From an uncultured Lachnospiraceae bacterium (GTDB lineage Bacteria; Bacillota; Clostridia; Lachnospirales; Lachnospiraceae): DNA of 64,000 nt. The translations under genes and the position numbers were made by a program. Every line of letters starts with the position of its first letter. Within the stretch, counting starts at the first letter, position 1. Positions 51,606 to 61,216 of this stretch are shown here, piece after piece. The stretch lies in the NCBI GenBank assembly GCA_900539715.1, contig UQDA01000004.1, positions 89,578 to 153,577 of the forward strand. Reading direction: 5' to 3'. The notes below the pieces were generated by a model. That model worked only from the letters and a program-made list of their open reading frames with translations. It was not told the origin of the DNA and made no database searches.

Positions 51606-52932
51606 TGTGAACAGTAGCTTCATCCTGCTCTTCTTCCCACACCTCCTTTACCATAAAACGTATCATATTCGCCTCCATCCGTTCTTTCAGGTCGTCGAAC
51701 CGGTTACATTCCTCCTCCGAAAATCCCGCCGTGCAGACAGCGCGCAAATCTGCTTCCACCTGTTCAAAATCCCGGCATACCTTTTCGCCCTCTGCCGTCA
51801 GCCGGATGGTCGTTTCCTGCGTGATGAGCTTTTTCTTTTCCAGCTTCTGCATATTTAAAAACAGCTTCGGCTGACCGACTCCTGCCACCTCTCCGAGCCG
51901 TCTTGTTCCGCTGCACTCCCTCATCTGGGACAGTGCAGCCAAAAGCAGAGCCTCCTCCAGCGTCAGCCCGTTCTTGCGTGCGGCGATATCCAGCTCATAT
52001 TCAAACAACCTGCGGAACCGATACTGCCCTATCACAGCGCCGCTTCCTTCCACCTCTTCCCGTCGGATCCTGCGGCGTTCCTCCCCCAGCTTTTTGCTGC
52101 CCGGAAGGATGGCCATCGGCACCCCGCCGTCCTTTGCCGCCGACCACAAAAAGCTGTATACCTGCAAGCGGATATTCGCATAATCCTCCTGATCGTACAC
52201 ATCTTTATAAAATTCGTTATAATATTCAAACAGATTTATCTTCATCTTCAGGGTATTGTTTACCGTTGCCCCCTGACTGACAAGACTTCCCTTACGCTTT
52301 AGATAATAGTATATCGGCACCTGTAATGCGTAAAAGCTCTCCGCATGACGGATATATTCCAGATTAAACAAAAAATCCTCGCACCAGCTCAGGGACGTAT
52401 CCATGCGGATATGAAATTTTTCGATGATGCTGCGCCGGAACATCTTATTCCAGAGCACCCCATAATAAAAATCCGCCGGATTTTCTATCATGCACGCCGC
52501 AAATTCCTGACGGGTCATCACCTTATCCTCTTCAATATCTCCCTTCTGTGCCAGCCGCTCTCCTGCTACCCGGTAAAAATCCGAAATGACCATGTCACAG
52601 CCGTATTCCTCCATGGAACGCACTAAAAGCCTCGTCGCTTCCGGCACGATCCAGTCGTCGCTGTCCAAAAACTGGATAAATGTTCCCCTCGCCATATCCA
52701 GCGCCTGATTTCTCGTATCCGAAACCCCTGTATTCTCCTTATGTACCACGCGCACCCGACTGTCTGCCCGCTCATATCCGTCGCATATCTCTGCCGAACC
52801 GTCACTGCTTCCGTCATCCATCAAAAGCAGCTCAAAATCCCTATAATCCTGACTTAAAATACTGTCCAGACATCTTTTCAAATATTTTTCCGCATTATAT
52901 ACAGGCACAATGATGCTCACTGTAGGTTCCAT
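51574..52932 (-). CDS. GT2 glycosyltransferase with C-terminal MarR-like winged-helix domain
   Basis: Residues 1-100 form a typical family 2 glycosyltransferase core (VSIIVPVYNAEKYLKRCLDSILSQ, LLLMDDGSSDGSAEICD, FIQFLDSDDWIVP with the DxD). Residues 160-260 continue the GT-A domain (LWNKMFRRSIIEKF, WCEDFLFNLEYI). From about 310 the protein changes to a MarR-like helical pattern: FEYELDIAARKNGLTLEEALLL, LGEVAGVGQPKLFLNMQKLEK, KKLITQETTIRLTAEGEKVC. The combination in 452 residues is unusual. The last 12 residues (VHTSLKRSSYEA) are encoded by the hairpin repeat and may be an acquired tail. No export signal, so the GT acts in the cytoplasm. Confidence 0.85.
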   Translation of the reverse strand: MEPTVSIIVPVYNAEKYLKRCLDSILSQDYRDFELLLMDDGSSDGSAEICDGYERADSRVRVVHKENTGVSDTRNQALDMARGTFIQFLDSDDWIVPEATRLLVRSMEEYGCDMVISDFYRVAGERLAQKGDIEEDKVMTRQEFAACMIENPADFYYGVLWNKMFRRSIIEKFHIRMDTSLSWCEDFLFNLEYIRHAESFYALQVPIYYYLKRKGSLVSQGATVNNTLKMKINLFEYYNEFYKDVYDQEDYANIRLQVYSFLWSAAKDGGVPMAILPGSKKLGEERRRIRREEVEGSGAVIGQYRFRRLFEYELDIAARKNGLTLEEALLLAALSQMRECSGTRRLGEVAGVGQPKLFLNMQKLEKKKLITQETTIRLTAEGEKVCRDFEQVEADLRAVCTAGFSEEECNRFDDLKERMEANMIRFMVKEVWEEEQDEATVHTSLKRSSYEA

Positions 52933-52955
52933 TTATCTTCTCTCCTTTATGCCGC

Positions 52956-53825
52956 TTAATCTCTTCTGCTCCGGCACAGTCTCCTGTACTCACGAGGAGA
53001 TACCTGCATCAGTCTTTTAAATACCTGATTAAAAAATTTAATATCCTCATATCCTACCGCCTGCGCGATTTCCGATATTCTCATATCGCTTCCCGCCAGG
53101 AGCTCACAGCTTTTTTCCACTCTGATCTTCTGCACATATTCCCGCACACAAAGACCCGTCTCCTGTTTAAATCTCCTGCTCACATAGGAAAGGCTGTAGT
53201 GATTTTGTTCACAAAAATCCTGCAGGGTCAATCCGTTCTGATAATTGCTGTCCATAAATTCCAGTATTTCCTGAACTGCCGTACTCTCCGGAAGTCTGTG
53301 TTTTTCCGGTATCACACTGCGAAGCATCAACAACAAAATCTCCATCAGCTTCAGCCTCAAAATCTGCTTCCATCCCAGCTTCTTCAGCCGATATTCCAAA
53401 AGCATCTCCTGCATCAGCTTCAAAACCGTTCCATCATTATCATGAAAAATCCGGTTCACACTGCTTTGTCCCAAAGACATTCGATAATATCTGATCAGAC
53501 AACCCCGCAGCAGCATATCAAATCTCCGGCAGTCCTTCAGCGTTTCATCAACCACCTCCGGTAAAAACAGGCAATTTATCAGTGTCAAATCCCTGCTTTT
53601 CTGATAACCATGCCTGCTTCCGCAATCCACAATAAAATAATCCCCGGAACCGATCGGGCATTCCTGCTCTTCCAGCGTATGCACCGCCGCTCCGCCTGTA
53701 ATATAGGTCAGTTCAAAAAAGTCATGTCCGTGCAGCGTCAAATCTTCCTGATGCATCGGCATCATGACCAGATTTTCGCAATCCTCCTGAAACTCACGAA
53801 AGACCAATGTGTTTTTCTGTTTCAT
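52956..53825 (-). CDS. AraC-family regulator (rhamnosidase locus)
   Basis: Cupin plus AraC regulator of about 289 residues. The sensor has LTLHGHDFFELTYITGGAAVHTL and GSGDYFIVDCGSRHGY. The DNA-binding domain covers the last 100 residues (TLQDFCEQNHYSLSYVSRRFKQETGLCVREYVQ, ISEIAQAVGYEDIKFFNQVFKRLMQVSPREYRRL). An upstream GTG at 53840 overlaps the G-rich site; the ATG at 53825 was taken, though the spacing is long, so the start is uncertain by five codons. It is divergent from the GH78 gene and probably regulates it. Confidence 0.9.
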   Translation of the reverse strand: MKQKNTLVFREFQEDCENLVMMPMHQEDLTLHGHDFFELTYITGGAAVHTLEEQECPIGSGDYFIVDCGSRHGYQKSRDLTLINCLFLPEVVDETLKDCRRFDMLLRGCLIRYYRMSLGQSSVNRIFHDNDGTVLKLMQEMLLEYRLKKLGWKQILRLKLMEILLLMLRSVIPEKHRLPESTAVQEILEFMDSNYQNGLTLQDFCEQNHYSLSYVSRRFKQETGLCVREYVQKIRVEKSCELLAGSDMRISEIAQAVGYEDIKFFNQVFKRLMQVSPREYRRLCRSRRD

Positions 53826-53931
53826 AGAGCGCAAATTCACCCCCTGTTTTACACAAAATCAGGTGCTTTTCTTTAGGCTACTATCTGCTAACATAAAAGT
53901 CAAGGGAAAACACAGAGGAGGTATTTTTTCT

Positions 53932-56106
53932 ATGAATTTACATGCAAAATGGATTTGTCCATCACAAAACACCGGAGAAGTCTGTCCTGTCTTTTTCAAA
54001 CGCTTCGCTCTCAACAGGACCCCTTTATCCGCAACTCTTTCCATCACTGCTCTCGGCGTATACGAGGCCCGTTTAAACGGCGGTCGCGTCGGTGATTTTA
54101 TCCTCGCCCCCGGCTGGACCGCCTATGAAAAAAGGCTTCAGGTACAGACCTATGATATCACCAGTCTGATTTCCTCCGAAAACACACTTTCTGTCACCGT
54201 CGGAAAAGGCTGGTACCGCGGCCGCATCGCATGGCCCTCACCCGAAGAAACCGCACGTCGGGCCGCTGTCCCCGCCGGTCTTATCGCCATTCTGACCCTT
54301 ACCTATCCCGACGGCTCCTGCGAGACTATTTCTACCGATGAAAGCTGGCTCTGGGCAAAAAGCGGCGTGCTCGCGAGCGAAATTTATGACGGGGAAATCT
54401 TTGATGCCCGCACCGAACCGTCTGCATCCCTTGTCCCCGTCATTACATTTGACGGTCCGGACCATACGCTCATCCCACAGCAAGGCCCCTTTGTAACCGA
54501 ACAGGAACGTATCTCCCCCATTTCCATCTTTACCACCCCTGCCGGCGAACGGGTCATTGACTTCGGACAGGAGGTAACCGGATACCCTGAAATCTCCTTA
54601 AACGCTGCCGCAGGAGAAATACTCGAGCTTTCCTGCGCGGAGGTACTCGACCGGGAAGGGAATTTTTATACGGAAAATTACAGGAGCGCAAAGGCAAAAT
54701 ACACCTGCATCTGCAAAGACGGCTTCCAGACGTGCAAGCCCCGATTAACTTTTTACGGCTTCCGCTATCTGCGGCTGGACAGCTTTCCCGGCGGCACAGA
54801 CGCTGCCCTGCCGGAACAGTTCTATGCTGTCGCGGTCAATTCCGCCATGAAGCGCACCGGACGCCTTTCCTGCTCCGACCCGCTTTTAAACCGCTTTTTT
54901 GAAAATGTTATCTGGGGACAAAAAGGCAATTTTGTAGATGTGCCTACAGACTGTCCGCAGCGCGACGAACGACTCGGCTGGACCGGAGATGCTCAGGTGT
55001 TCATCCGCACCGCCTGCTACAATTTTGATGCAGAAGCTTTTTACCGGAAATGGCTCGCAGACCTTTCCGCAGACCAGTCCGAAAACGGCATGGTCTGCCA
55101 TGTGATCCCCGCCGTCATGGATGTCAGATACGGCAGCGCGGCATGGAGCGACGCTGCAACCATCTGCCCGTGGGAGCTCTACCTTGCCTATGGCGATCCC
55201 CAGATTTTAAAAGACCAGTTTGAAAGCATGAAAAAATGGGTGGACTACATTACCTTGACGACCACTACGCCAAATCTCTGGACCGGCGGCGAACACTACG
55301 GCGACTGGCTGGGGCTTGACGCGCCTTCCGGCAGCTATAAAGGATCTACCCGCGAAGAGTTTATCGCCTCGGTTTTTTACGCCTATTCGACAGAGCTCGT
55401 CATCCGCACCGGAAAGGTGCTGGGTGCAGACGTTTCTTCCTATGAAAAACTATATGCGGATATCGTAAACGCTTTCCGCGACGCCTATCCGGTCTATACA
55501 ACCCAGACCGAATGCGTGCTCGCCGCACACTTTCATCTTGCCCCCGACTGTCAGTCAGCCGCGGATCAGCTCGCCGGAATGATAAAAGACTGCGGCATAC
55601 AACTTCAGACCGGATTTGTCGGTACTCCTTACCTGCTCCATGTCCTGTCCGACTATGGATATGGCGACCTGGCCTGGTCACTGCTCCTGCGCCGGGAATA
55701 TCCGTCCTGGCTCTATCCTGTCACAAAAGGCGCGACTACCGTATGGGAGCACTGGGACGGCATTATGGCAGACGGCGGCTTCTGGAGTCCCGATATGAAT
55801 TCCTTTAACCACTACGCCTACGGCGCGGTGCTCGACTGGGTATACGGCAAAGCCGCAGGCATTTCTTCCCTGCCCGGATATCCCGGTTATGAAAAAGTAT
55901 CCATCTCCCCGCTTCCTGATGCGCGGCTCGATTGGCTTTCCTGCTCTTTTGAGTCCCGCTCCGGACTGATACGTTCCGAATGGAAAAAACAGGGCGGAAG
56001 ATGGCGCTATGAAATTGAAACCCCCGTGGACGCAGTCATCACTATCGACGGACAGACGCACGAGGTCGGAAAAGGTATCTGGATATATTTTTCAAATATC
56101 CGATAA
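53932..56106 (+). CDS. Alpha-L-rhamnosidase, GH78
   Basis: Inverting alpha-L-rhamnosidase of 724 residues. Beta-sandwich domains precede the catalytic barrel (LGVYEARLNGGRVGDFILAPGWTAY near the start; ERVIDFGQEVTGYPEISL near 200). The (alpha/alpha)6 barrel begins near 300, and VPTDCPQRDERLGWTGDAQVF carries the catalytic acid Glu. Later segments TVWEHWDGIM and SFNHYAYGAVLDWVYGKAAGI are family hallmarks. AGGAGG lies before the ATG at 53932; the 41 codons upstream in the open frame are non-coding. No signal peptide, so it works on imported rhamnosides. No rhamnose catabolic genes lie beside it. Confidence 0.93.
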   Translation: MNLHAKWICPSQNTGEVCPVFFKRFALNRTPLSATLSITALGVYEARLNGGRVGDFILAPGWTAYEKRLQVQTYDITSLISSENTLSVTVGKGWYRGRIAWPSPEETARRAAVPAGLIAILTLTYPDGSCETISTDESWLWAKSGVLASEIYDGEIFDARTEPSASLVPVITFDGPDHTLIPQQGPFVTEQERISPISIFTTPAGERVIDFGQEVTGYPEISLNAAAGEILELSCAEVLDREGNFYTENYRSAKAKYTCICKDGFQTCKPRLTFYGFRYLRLDSFPGGTDAALPEQFYAVAVNSAMKRTGRLSCSDPLLNRFFENVIWGQKGNFVDVPTDCPQRDERLGWTGDAQVFIRTACYNFDAEAFYRKWLADLSADQSENGMVCHVIPAVMDVRYGSAAWSDAATICPWELYLAYGDPQILKDQFESMKKWVDYITLTTTTPNLWTGGEHYGDWLGLDAPSGSYKGSTREEFIASVFYAYSTELVIRTGKVLGADVSSYEKLYADIVNAFRDAYPVYTTQTECVLAAHFHLAPDCQSAADQLAGMIKDCGIQLQTGFVGTPYLLHVLSDYGYGDLAWSLLLRREYPSWLYPVTKGATTVWEHWDGIMADGGFWSPDMNSFNHYAYGAVLDWVYGKAAGISSLPGYPGYEKVSISPLPDARLDWLSCSFESRSGLIRSEWKKQGGRWRYEIETPVDAVITIDGQTHEVGKGIWIYFSNIR

Positions 56107-56139
56107 GCTTTTCAGCATGCAGTCAAACTCCGCATAACG

Positions 56140-56179
56140 AAAAAAGGACTTCCGGCATAAAACCGGAAGTCCCTTTTTT
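56140..56179. terminator. Bidirectional intrinsic terminator
   Basis: AAAAAAGGACTTCCGG and its complement with one bulge, a 7-nt loop and A/T runs on both sides, between the convergent GH78 and PPi-PFK genes. Confidence 0.88.
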
Positions 56180-56207
56180 CATTACTCTGTTTATAAACAG
56201 CTCAATC

Positions 56208-57866
56208 TCAACCCTGCTCCAGAGCCAGTGTCTTTGTTGTGATATCGCAAACCTCAGCAGGTCCGTAATACTGGATAGCGCCGGGATATACGAAGCATGT
56301 CTCAACAGCCCACTCGTCTCTGTGAGCCTCGAAGTATTTGAACGGCTTGCCATCCAGCTCTACCAGAGCTTTTCTGATAACGGGCTTGTCTTCGCCGTGT
56401 CTTCTTTCCATGTTCATCATCTTGGTGATAGGCATACCGCCTGCAACCCACTCAGCTGCGGGCTTGGAAAGGTTGGAAACCTTGGAAAGGTAACCATTGT
56501 AGCCATACTGAATCAGCATGAATGCATTGTAGCCCAGAGAGTAGCAATAGTCGGAATCGAAGTTGGACGGGAAAGCACATCTTCCTTCGTAACCAAAGAA
56601 GTGATGCAGCGCATTGAACTTGCCTGTGTAAGTGCCTGCCGCCTTTCTTGCTGCCAGCTTGTCTGCAACCAGAGCAGAGAACAGCTTCTCGGACTCAATC
56701 AGGGAAACCTGTACATTGCCGTGAGGATCTCTCTCAAGGAACAGCTGCTGCTGGATAGTCGTAGGAAGAATAGCAAATACTTCCATGGATTCCTTTGTCA
56801 GACCATTCTCAATGAACGCATACTTCTCTTCCCATGTAGGAAGCTCGTTGAATGCGTCAGCCTTGCTGCCTGCAAGAAGCTCGTTAATCTCCTGGATCAG
56901 AACGGAGAACTCGGGAACGAATTCAACCACACCCTCCGGAATGATTGCAACACCAAAGTTCATGCCCTTTGCCGCTCTCTTCTCAACAGAATCTGCAATG
57001 TAATCTGCAATCTGGGACAGAGACATCTTCTTTGCTGCAACTTCCTCAGAGATCAGGCAGATGTTGGGCTGTGTTTCAAGTGCACACTCCAGTGCAACGT
57101 GAGAAGCACTACGGCCCATAACCTTAATGAAATGCCAGTATTTCTTCGCGGAGTTTGCATCTCTTTCGATGTTGCCGATTACTTCGCTGTATGTCTTTGC
57201 TGCGGTATCGAAACCGAAGGAGCACTCGATATCCTCGTTCTTCAAATCGCCATCGATGGTCTTAGGGCAGCCGATAACCTGAACGCCTGTGTTGTTTGCT
57301 GCAAAATACTCAGCCAGAACTGCTGCGTTGGTGTTGGAATCATCGCCGCCGATGATAACGATAGCGGTGATACCATGCTTCTTGCACACTTCAGCCGCAA
57401 TTGCGAACTGCTCTTTGGTCTCCAGCTTTGTTCTGCCGGAACCGATGATATCGAAACCGCCTGTGTTTCTGTACGCATTGATATACTCATCATCAAAAAT
57501 CAGATAATCGTCGTCAATCAGTCCGCTGGGGCCGTTCTTGAAACCATAAAGAACGTTCTCCGGGTTGGTAGCCTTTAAAGCATCGTATAAACCGCAGATA
57601 ACGTTATGTCCGCCGGGAGCCTGTCCACCGGAAAGGATAACGCCTACCACCTGCTTCTTAGCCTCGGAAGTATTAGCACCCTTCTGGAAGGTAATCTCCT
57701 TCTTTCCGTAGGTGTTGGGGAACAGCGCTTTAATCTTCTCCTGATCTGCAACGCTCTGAGTCTCCTCGCCTTCCTTCACGCAGATGTCTGCGATACCATG
57801 TCTCAGCATCCCCGGAAGCTTGGGAGAATACTCGTATCTGGCTTTCTGTAAAGCTGAAATTTCCAT
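56208..57866 (-). CDS. pfp: Diphosphate--fructose-6-phosphate 1-phosphotransferase
   Basis: PPi-dependent reversible phosphofructokinase of the long type (552 residues), saving ATP in glycolysis. Segments are VVGVILSGGQAPGGHNVICG, the PPi-type VIIGGDDSNTNA (Asp in the GGDD signature), CPKTIDGDLKN with the catalytic TIDGD, KVMGRSASHVALECAL, and IPEGVVEFVP. The GGDD in place of GGDG is the classic marker for PPi over ATP. GGAG precedes the ATG at 57866; the 14 upstream codons lie behind the promoter -10 region and are not likely coding. Confidence 0.95.
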   Translation of the reverse strand: MEISALQKARYEYSPKLPGMLRHGIADICVKEGEETQSVADQEKIKALFPNTYGKKEITFQKGANTSEAKKQVVGVILSGGQAPGGHNVICGLYDALKATNPENVLYGFKNGPSGLIDDDYLIFDDEYINAYRNTGGFDIIGSGRTKLETKEQFAIAAEVCKKHGITAIVIIGGDDSNTNAAVLAEYFAANNTGVQVIGCPKTIDGDLKNEDIECSFGFDTAAKTYSEVIGNIERDANSAKKYWHFIKVMGRSASHVALECALETQPNICLISEEVAAKKMSLSQIADYIADSVEKRAAKGMNFGVAIIPEGVVEFVPEFSVLIQEINELLAGSKADAFNELPTWEEKYAFIENGLTKESMEVFAILPTTIQQQLFLERDPHGNVQVSLIESEKLFSALVADKLAARKAAGTYTGKFNALHHFFGYEGRCAFPSNFDSDYCYSLGYNAFMLIQYGYNGYLSKVSNLSKPAAEWVAGGMPITKMMNMERRHGEDKPVIRKALVELDGKPFKYFEAHRDEWAVETCFVYPGAIQYYGPAEVCDITTKTLALEQG

Positions 57867-57913
57867 AATCCGTCTCCTTTTTGTATTTCTACAAACATTT
57901 TTTATCATTTTAA

Positions 57914-57942
57914 ATTATAAGGCATTCCGCCGGAAATGTAAA
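57914..57942 (-). promoter_or_regulatory. Sigma-A promoter of pfp
   Basis: TTTACA and TATAAT are separated by 17 nt on the minus strand, about 47 nt upstream of the start codon. Confidence 0.8.
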
Positions 57943-57979
57943 CTACTAATAACTTTGTATTTTTTCTCCTGCTTTTGCC

Positions 57980-58008
57980 TTGCCTTTCCGAAAAACACAT
58001 TTTATAAT
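57980..58008 (+). promoter_or_regulatory. Sigma-A promoter of the MATE gene
   Basis: TTGCCT and a perfect TATAAT are separated by 17 nt, about 36 nt upstream of the start codon. It is back to back with the pfp promoter. Confidence 0.8.
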
Positions 58009-58044
58009 GAAGTTGCTAATATTCATCAAGCGAGGTTTGTACTT

Positions 58045-59439
58045 ATGAAAACAAAGGCTCCGGTATCCCGGCAACAAATGTCCAACCAGATTACCGAAGG
58101 CGTCATCTGGAAACAGCTCCTTATCTTCTTTTTCCCGATACTTTTCGGGACTTTTTTTCAGCAGCTTTATAATACGGCAGACGCCATTATTGTCGGCAAC
58201 TTTGTCGGCAAAGAAGCGCTTGCTTCCGTTGGAGGTCCCTCTTCCACCATCATCAATCTGCTGGTCGGCTTTTTTGTCGGCATCTCCTCCGGTGCGACCG
58301 TCGTCATTTCTCAGCATTACGGTGCAGGAGATGCTGAAAAGGTCAGCGATTCCGTCCATACCTCTATCGCTCTTGCCATTGCAGGCGGCGCAGTCATGAT
58401 GGTTCTTGGACTTGCTTCTGCACGTTTTGCCCTGAGCGCTATGGCGACTCCTGCCGATATCATGGAACCTTCCCTTATTTATATGAGGATTTATTTCATC
58501 GGCATCATTCCGTCCATGATTTATAACATGGGCTCCGGTATTCTCAGAGCCATCGGCGATTCCAAGCGTCCGCTTTATTTTCTCATCGCTGCCTGCCTTG
58601 TCAATATCGCGCTCGACCTGCTTTTTGTTGCCGTCCTCGAAATGGGCGTAGCAGGCGCTGCTCTTGCCACCATTCTGTCCCAGCTTGTTTCCGCTATCTT
58701 AACTACGATAGCCCTCATGCGGACGACGGATTCCTACCGGCTTATTCTTTCCAAAATCCGTTTTCACCGGCACCTGCTGTTCTCTATCGTAAAGATAGGT
58801 CTGCCCGCCGGACTGCAGTCCTCCATGTATTCTATTTCCAACCTGCTGATACAGTCGTCAATCAATTCCTTCGGCACAGACACCATTGCCGCATGGACGG
58901 CATATGGTAAGGTGGACAGCATTTTCTGGATGATCATGGGAGCATACGGCATCTCTGCCACTACTTTTGTAGGACAGAATTTTGGCGCAGGCAAATACGA
59001 CCGTATCAAAAAAAGCGTACGTATCTGCCTTGGCATGGCCGCTATCACCAGTATCGTACTGAGCGTTATCGTCATGGAATTCGGCGGGACTATCCTGCTG
59101 CTGTTTACCCATGATGCCAACGTCATCAGTATATGTAAGGGCATGATGCGCGTAGTATCGCCGTTTTACATCACCTATATCTGTATCGAGATTTTATCCG
59201 GTACCTGCCGCGGCTGCGGCGATTCCCTCATCCCCATGCTGCTGACATGCTTCGGTGTCTGCGTGCTGCGTATCGTCTGGATATTCACCGCTGTTCCGCT
59301 GCGACATGAAGTTTCCACCGTTGCATTTTCCTATCCGCTGACCTGGGCTATCACCTCTATCCTGTTTGTTATCTATTACAAAAAGGGAAAATGGATGCAG
59401 AAGGATACCCTGAGGAACGCACCGCCGTCACAGGAATAA
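58045..59439 (+). CDS. MATE family efflux transporter
   Basis: Cation-coupled multidrug or metabolite exporter with 12 membrane helices in 464 residues. The first helix LLIFFFPILFGTFFQQLYNTADAIIVGNFVG and the repeat-half equivalent FSIVKIGLPAGLQSSMYSISNLLIQSSI show the two MATE halves. LYFLIAACLVNIALDLLF and GYGISATTFVGQNFGAGK-like segments are family hallmarks. The ORF is open far upstream, across the promoter and pfp, but GAGG lies 10 nt before the ATG at 58045. Substrate unknown. Confidence 0.92.
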   Translation: MKTKAPVSRQQMSNQITEGVIWKQLLIFFFPILFGTFFQQLYNTADAIIVGNFVGKEALASVGGPSSTIINLLVGFFVGISSGATVVISQHYGAGDAEKVSDSVHTSIALAIAGGAVMMVLGLASARFALSAMATPADIMEPSLIYMRIYFIGIIPSMIYNMGSGILRAIGDSKRPLYFLIAACLVNIALDLLFVAVLEMGVAGAALATILSQLVSAILTTIALMRTTDSYRLILSKIRFHRHLLFSIVKIGLPAGLQSSMYSISNLLIQSSINSFGTDTIAAWTAYGKVDSIFWMIMGAYGISATTFVGQNFGAGKYDRIKKSVRICLGMAAITSIVLSVIVMEFGGTILLLFTHDANVISICKGMMRVVSPFYITYICIEILSGTCRGCGDSLIPMLLTCFGVCVLRIVWIFTAVPLRHEVSTVAFSYPLTWAITSILFVIYYKKGKWMQKDTLRNAPPSQE

Positions 59440-59467
59440 AATTCTTTAATATATCTGCATATCACAG

Positions 59468-59507
59468 GCGGGCGGCTCCTTCTCTTGAAAGGATGTCGCC
59501 CGCTTTA
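59468..59507 (+). terminator. Intrinsic terminator of the MATE gene
   Basis: GCGGGCGGCTCCTT pairs with AAAGGATGTCGCCCGC with one wobble and a 6-nt loop, followed by TTTA. Confidence 0.75.
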
Positions 59508-59597
59508 TCCATACAACCTGCATTCCCGGTTTTTCCCTGCTCTGATAATAACACCCTTTACCGTCCGGAAATGCTGCAATTTTTTTAATAAACACCG

Positions 59598-59630
59598 AAA
59601 AAACGGGGACGGCATTTCTGCCGTCCCCGC
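59598..59630 (-). terminator. Intrinsic terminator of the flotillin gene
   Basis: Perfect 11-bp arms (CGGGGACGGCA and complement), a 4-nt loop and six T on the minus strand, 31 nt beyond the flotillin stop. Confidence 0.9.
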
Positions 59631-59660
59631 ATCCTGTTACTTCTATATTCCCGAAGTTTC

Positions 59661-61172
59661 TCAGATATCCGCTCCGTCGCCCTCAATCGAAGCAGCCGCT
59701 TCCACAATATCTGCGATATTGTCTGCCGCATCCTTGTTAATCGTGATATTACGGTTTACCTTTGCATCATAGGTCCCCGCCTTTACCACTTCCGCAAGAT
59801 CGATACCAACCGTTTCTTTCATGGATTCAAACAGCTTCGCCATTACAGCCGGTACATTTCCTGCCACGCTGTCCACGCCGCTGCTTTCTCCGCCGCCAAT
59901 GATGGTAATCTTGTCTATCTGTGTCAAAGGCTCCGCTATCTTGCCTGCGATATCGGGCAGAACCTTTATCAGCATTTCTGCCATAGCCGCATTATTGTAC
60001 TTCTGGTAAGCCTCGGCGCGCTTCTCCATTGCCTCCGCTTCTGCGATACCCTTTGCCCGGATGGCTTCCGCTTCTGCTTCGCCGACCATCTGGATACCTT
60101 TTGCCTCCTGCTCTTTCGAGAACAGGTCGGCTTCCGCCTTTGCGCGCTGCGCTTCAGCCGCTTTCTCGGTCTCGAACTTCCTTGCCTCCGCTTCCTTCTG
60201 ACGCTCAAACAGGTCAGCTTCCGCCTTCTGCTGGCGGGCAAATTTGTCTGCCTCTGCTTTCTTCTTGACCTGAGCATCCAAAGATTTCTCCATCGTCTCC
60301 GCCTCACGCTGTTTTAACAGCACCAGACGCTCTTCCTTTGCGATATTCGCGTTTGCAGCGGTAACTTCTATCGTCTTACGCTGCTCTTCCTTCTGAATTT
60401 CATAAGCCGCATCTGCCTCTGCACGCTTTGTATCGGCATTTTTCTGCAGGTCCGCCTTCTGCATATCCAGCTCGTTATTCTTGATTGCAATCTCCCGCTC
60501 GGAATTGATCCGCGCATCATTCGCCTGACGGTCTGCCATCGCCTTTGCAATGGCTATCTCCTTCTCGGCCTCCGCCTTTGCGATGGCTGCTTTCTTTTTA
60601 ATCTGGGAAATATTGTCAATACCCAGATCGTCGATAACGCCGTTGGAATCCGTGAAGTTCTGTACATTAAAGCTTACTACATCCAGACCCATGGCAGCCA
60701 GGTCGGGCTCCGCATTTTCTTTTACCAGCTCGGCAAACTTCTGCCGGTCGCTCACCATCTCTTCCAGACGCATCCGACCCACAATCTCACGCATATTGCC
60801 TTCCAGAACCTCTCTGGCCACCTGCGTAATGTACTGTGTATTCTGATTCAAAAAGTTCTCTGCTGCCAGCTTTAATTTATCAGGCTCGCTGGATACCTTG
60901 ACGTTGACCGCCGCATCCACCTGAATATTGATATAATCTGCTGTCGGCACAGCCGCCTCTGTCTTGACATCAATCGGAATCAGCTTCAGGCTCAGCTTAT
61001 CCAGCCGCTCTAAAAACGGGATTTTAATACTGGATTTACCGATGATTATCTTCTTTCTCAGACCCGAAATAATATATGCCGTATCCGGCGGAGCCTTTAC
61101 ATAGCCTGACGCAATGATAGCGACCAGCGCAACAACGACAGCGATTCCAATGATTGTTCCGATATTGATCAT
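59661..61172 (-). CDS. Flotillin-like SPFH-domain protein
   Basis: Membrane scaffold protein of functional membrane microdomains, FloT/YuaG-like. An N-terminal membrane helix (about 7-26, IGIAVVVALVAIIASGY) is followed by the SPFH domain (about 28-210, YIISGLRKKIIIGKSSIKIPFLERLD to GLDVVSFNVQNFTD). A long Ala/Glu/Lys coiled coil follows (about 225-400), and the C-terminal 100 residues contain KVLPDIAGKIAEPL. The frame extends 23 codons upstream, but GGAGAGG precedes the ATG at 61172 (503 residues). No NfeD partner is adjacent. The gene has a long leader that looks like a yybP-ykoY riboswitch. Confidence 0.93.
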   Translation of the reverse strand: MINIGTIIGIAVVVALVAIIASGYVKAPPDTAYIISGLRKKIIIGKSSIKIPFLERLDKLSLKLIPIDVKTEAAVPTADYINIQVDAAVNVKVSSEPDKLKLAAENFLNQNTQYITQVAREVLEGNMREIVGRMRLEEMVSDRQKFAELVKENAEPDLAAMGLDVVSFNVQNFTDSNGVIDDLGIDNISQIKKKAAIAKAEAEKEIAIAKAMADRQANDARINSEREIAIKNNELDMQKADLQKNADTKRAEADAAYEIQKEEQRKTIEVTAANANIAKEERLVLLKQREAETMEKSLDAQVKKKAEADKFARQQKAEADLFERQKEAEARKFETEKAAEAQRAKAEADLFSKEQEAKGIQMVGEAEAEAIRAKGIAEAEAMEKRAEAYQKYNNAAMAEMLIKVLPDIAGKIAEPLTQIDKITIIGGGESSGVDSVAGNVPAVMAKLFESMKETVGIDLAEVVKAGTYDAKVNRNITINKDAADNIADIVEAAASIEGDGADI

Positions 61173-61216
61173 AAATACCTCTCCTTTTCCCCACTTCTCT
61201 GGTGGTAAAATACCGG

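Noticed and set aside
56322..57578. A 418-residue open frame antisense to pfp
   Set aside because: It is Cys-rich without any family pattern, has no ribosome-binding site and mirrors a highly conserved gene with strong codon bias.
57784..58044. Upstream extension of the MATE transporter
   Set aside because: It runs through pfp antisense and the consensus promoter of the MATE gene.
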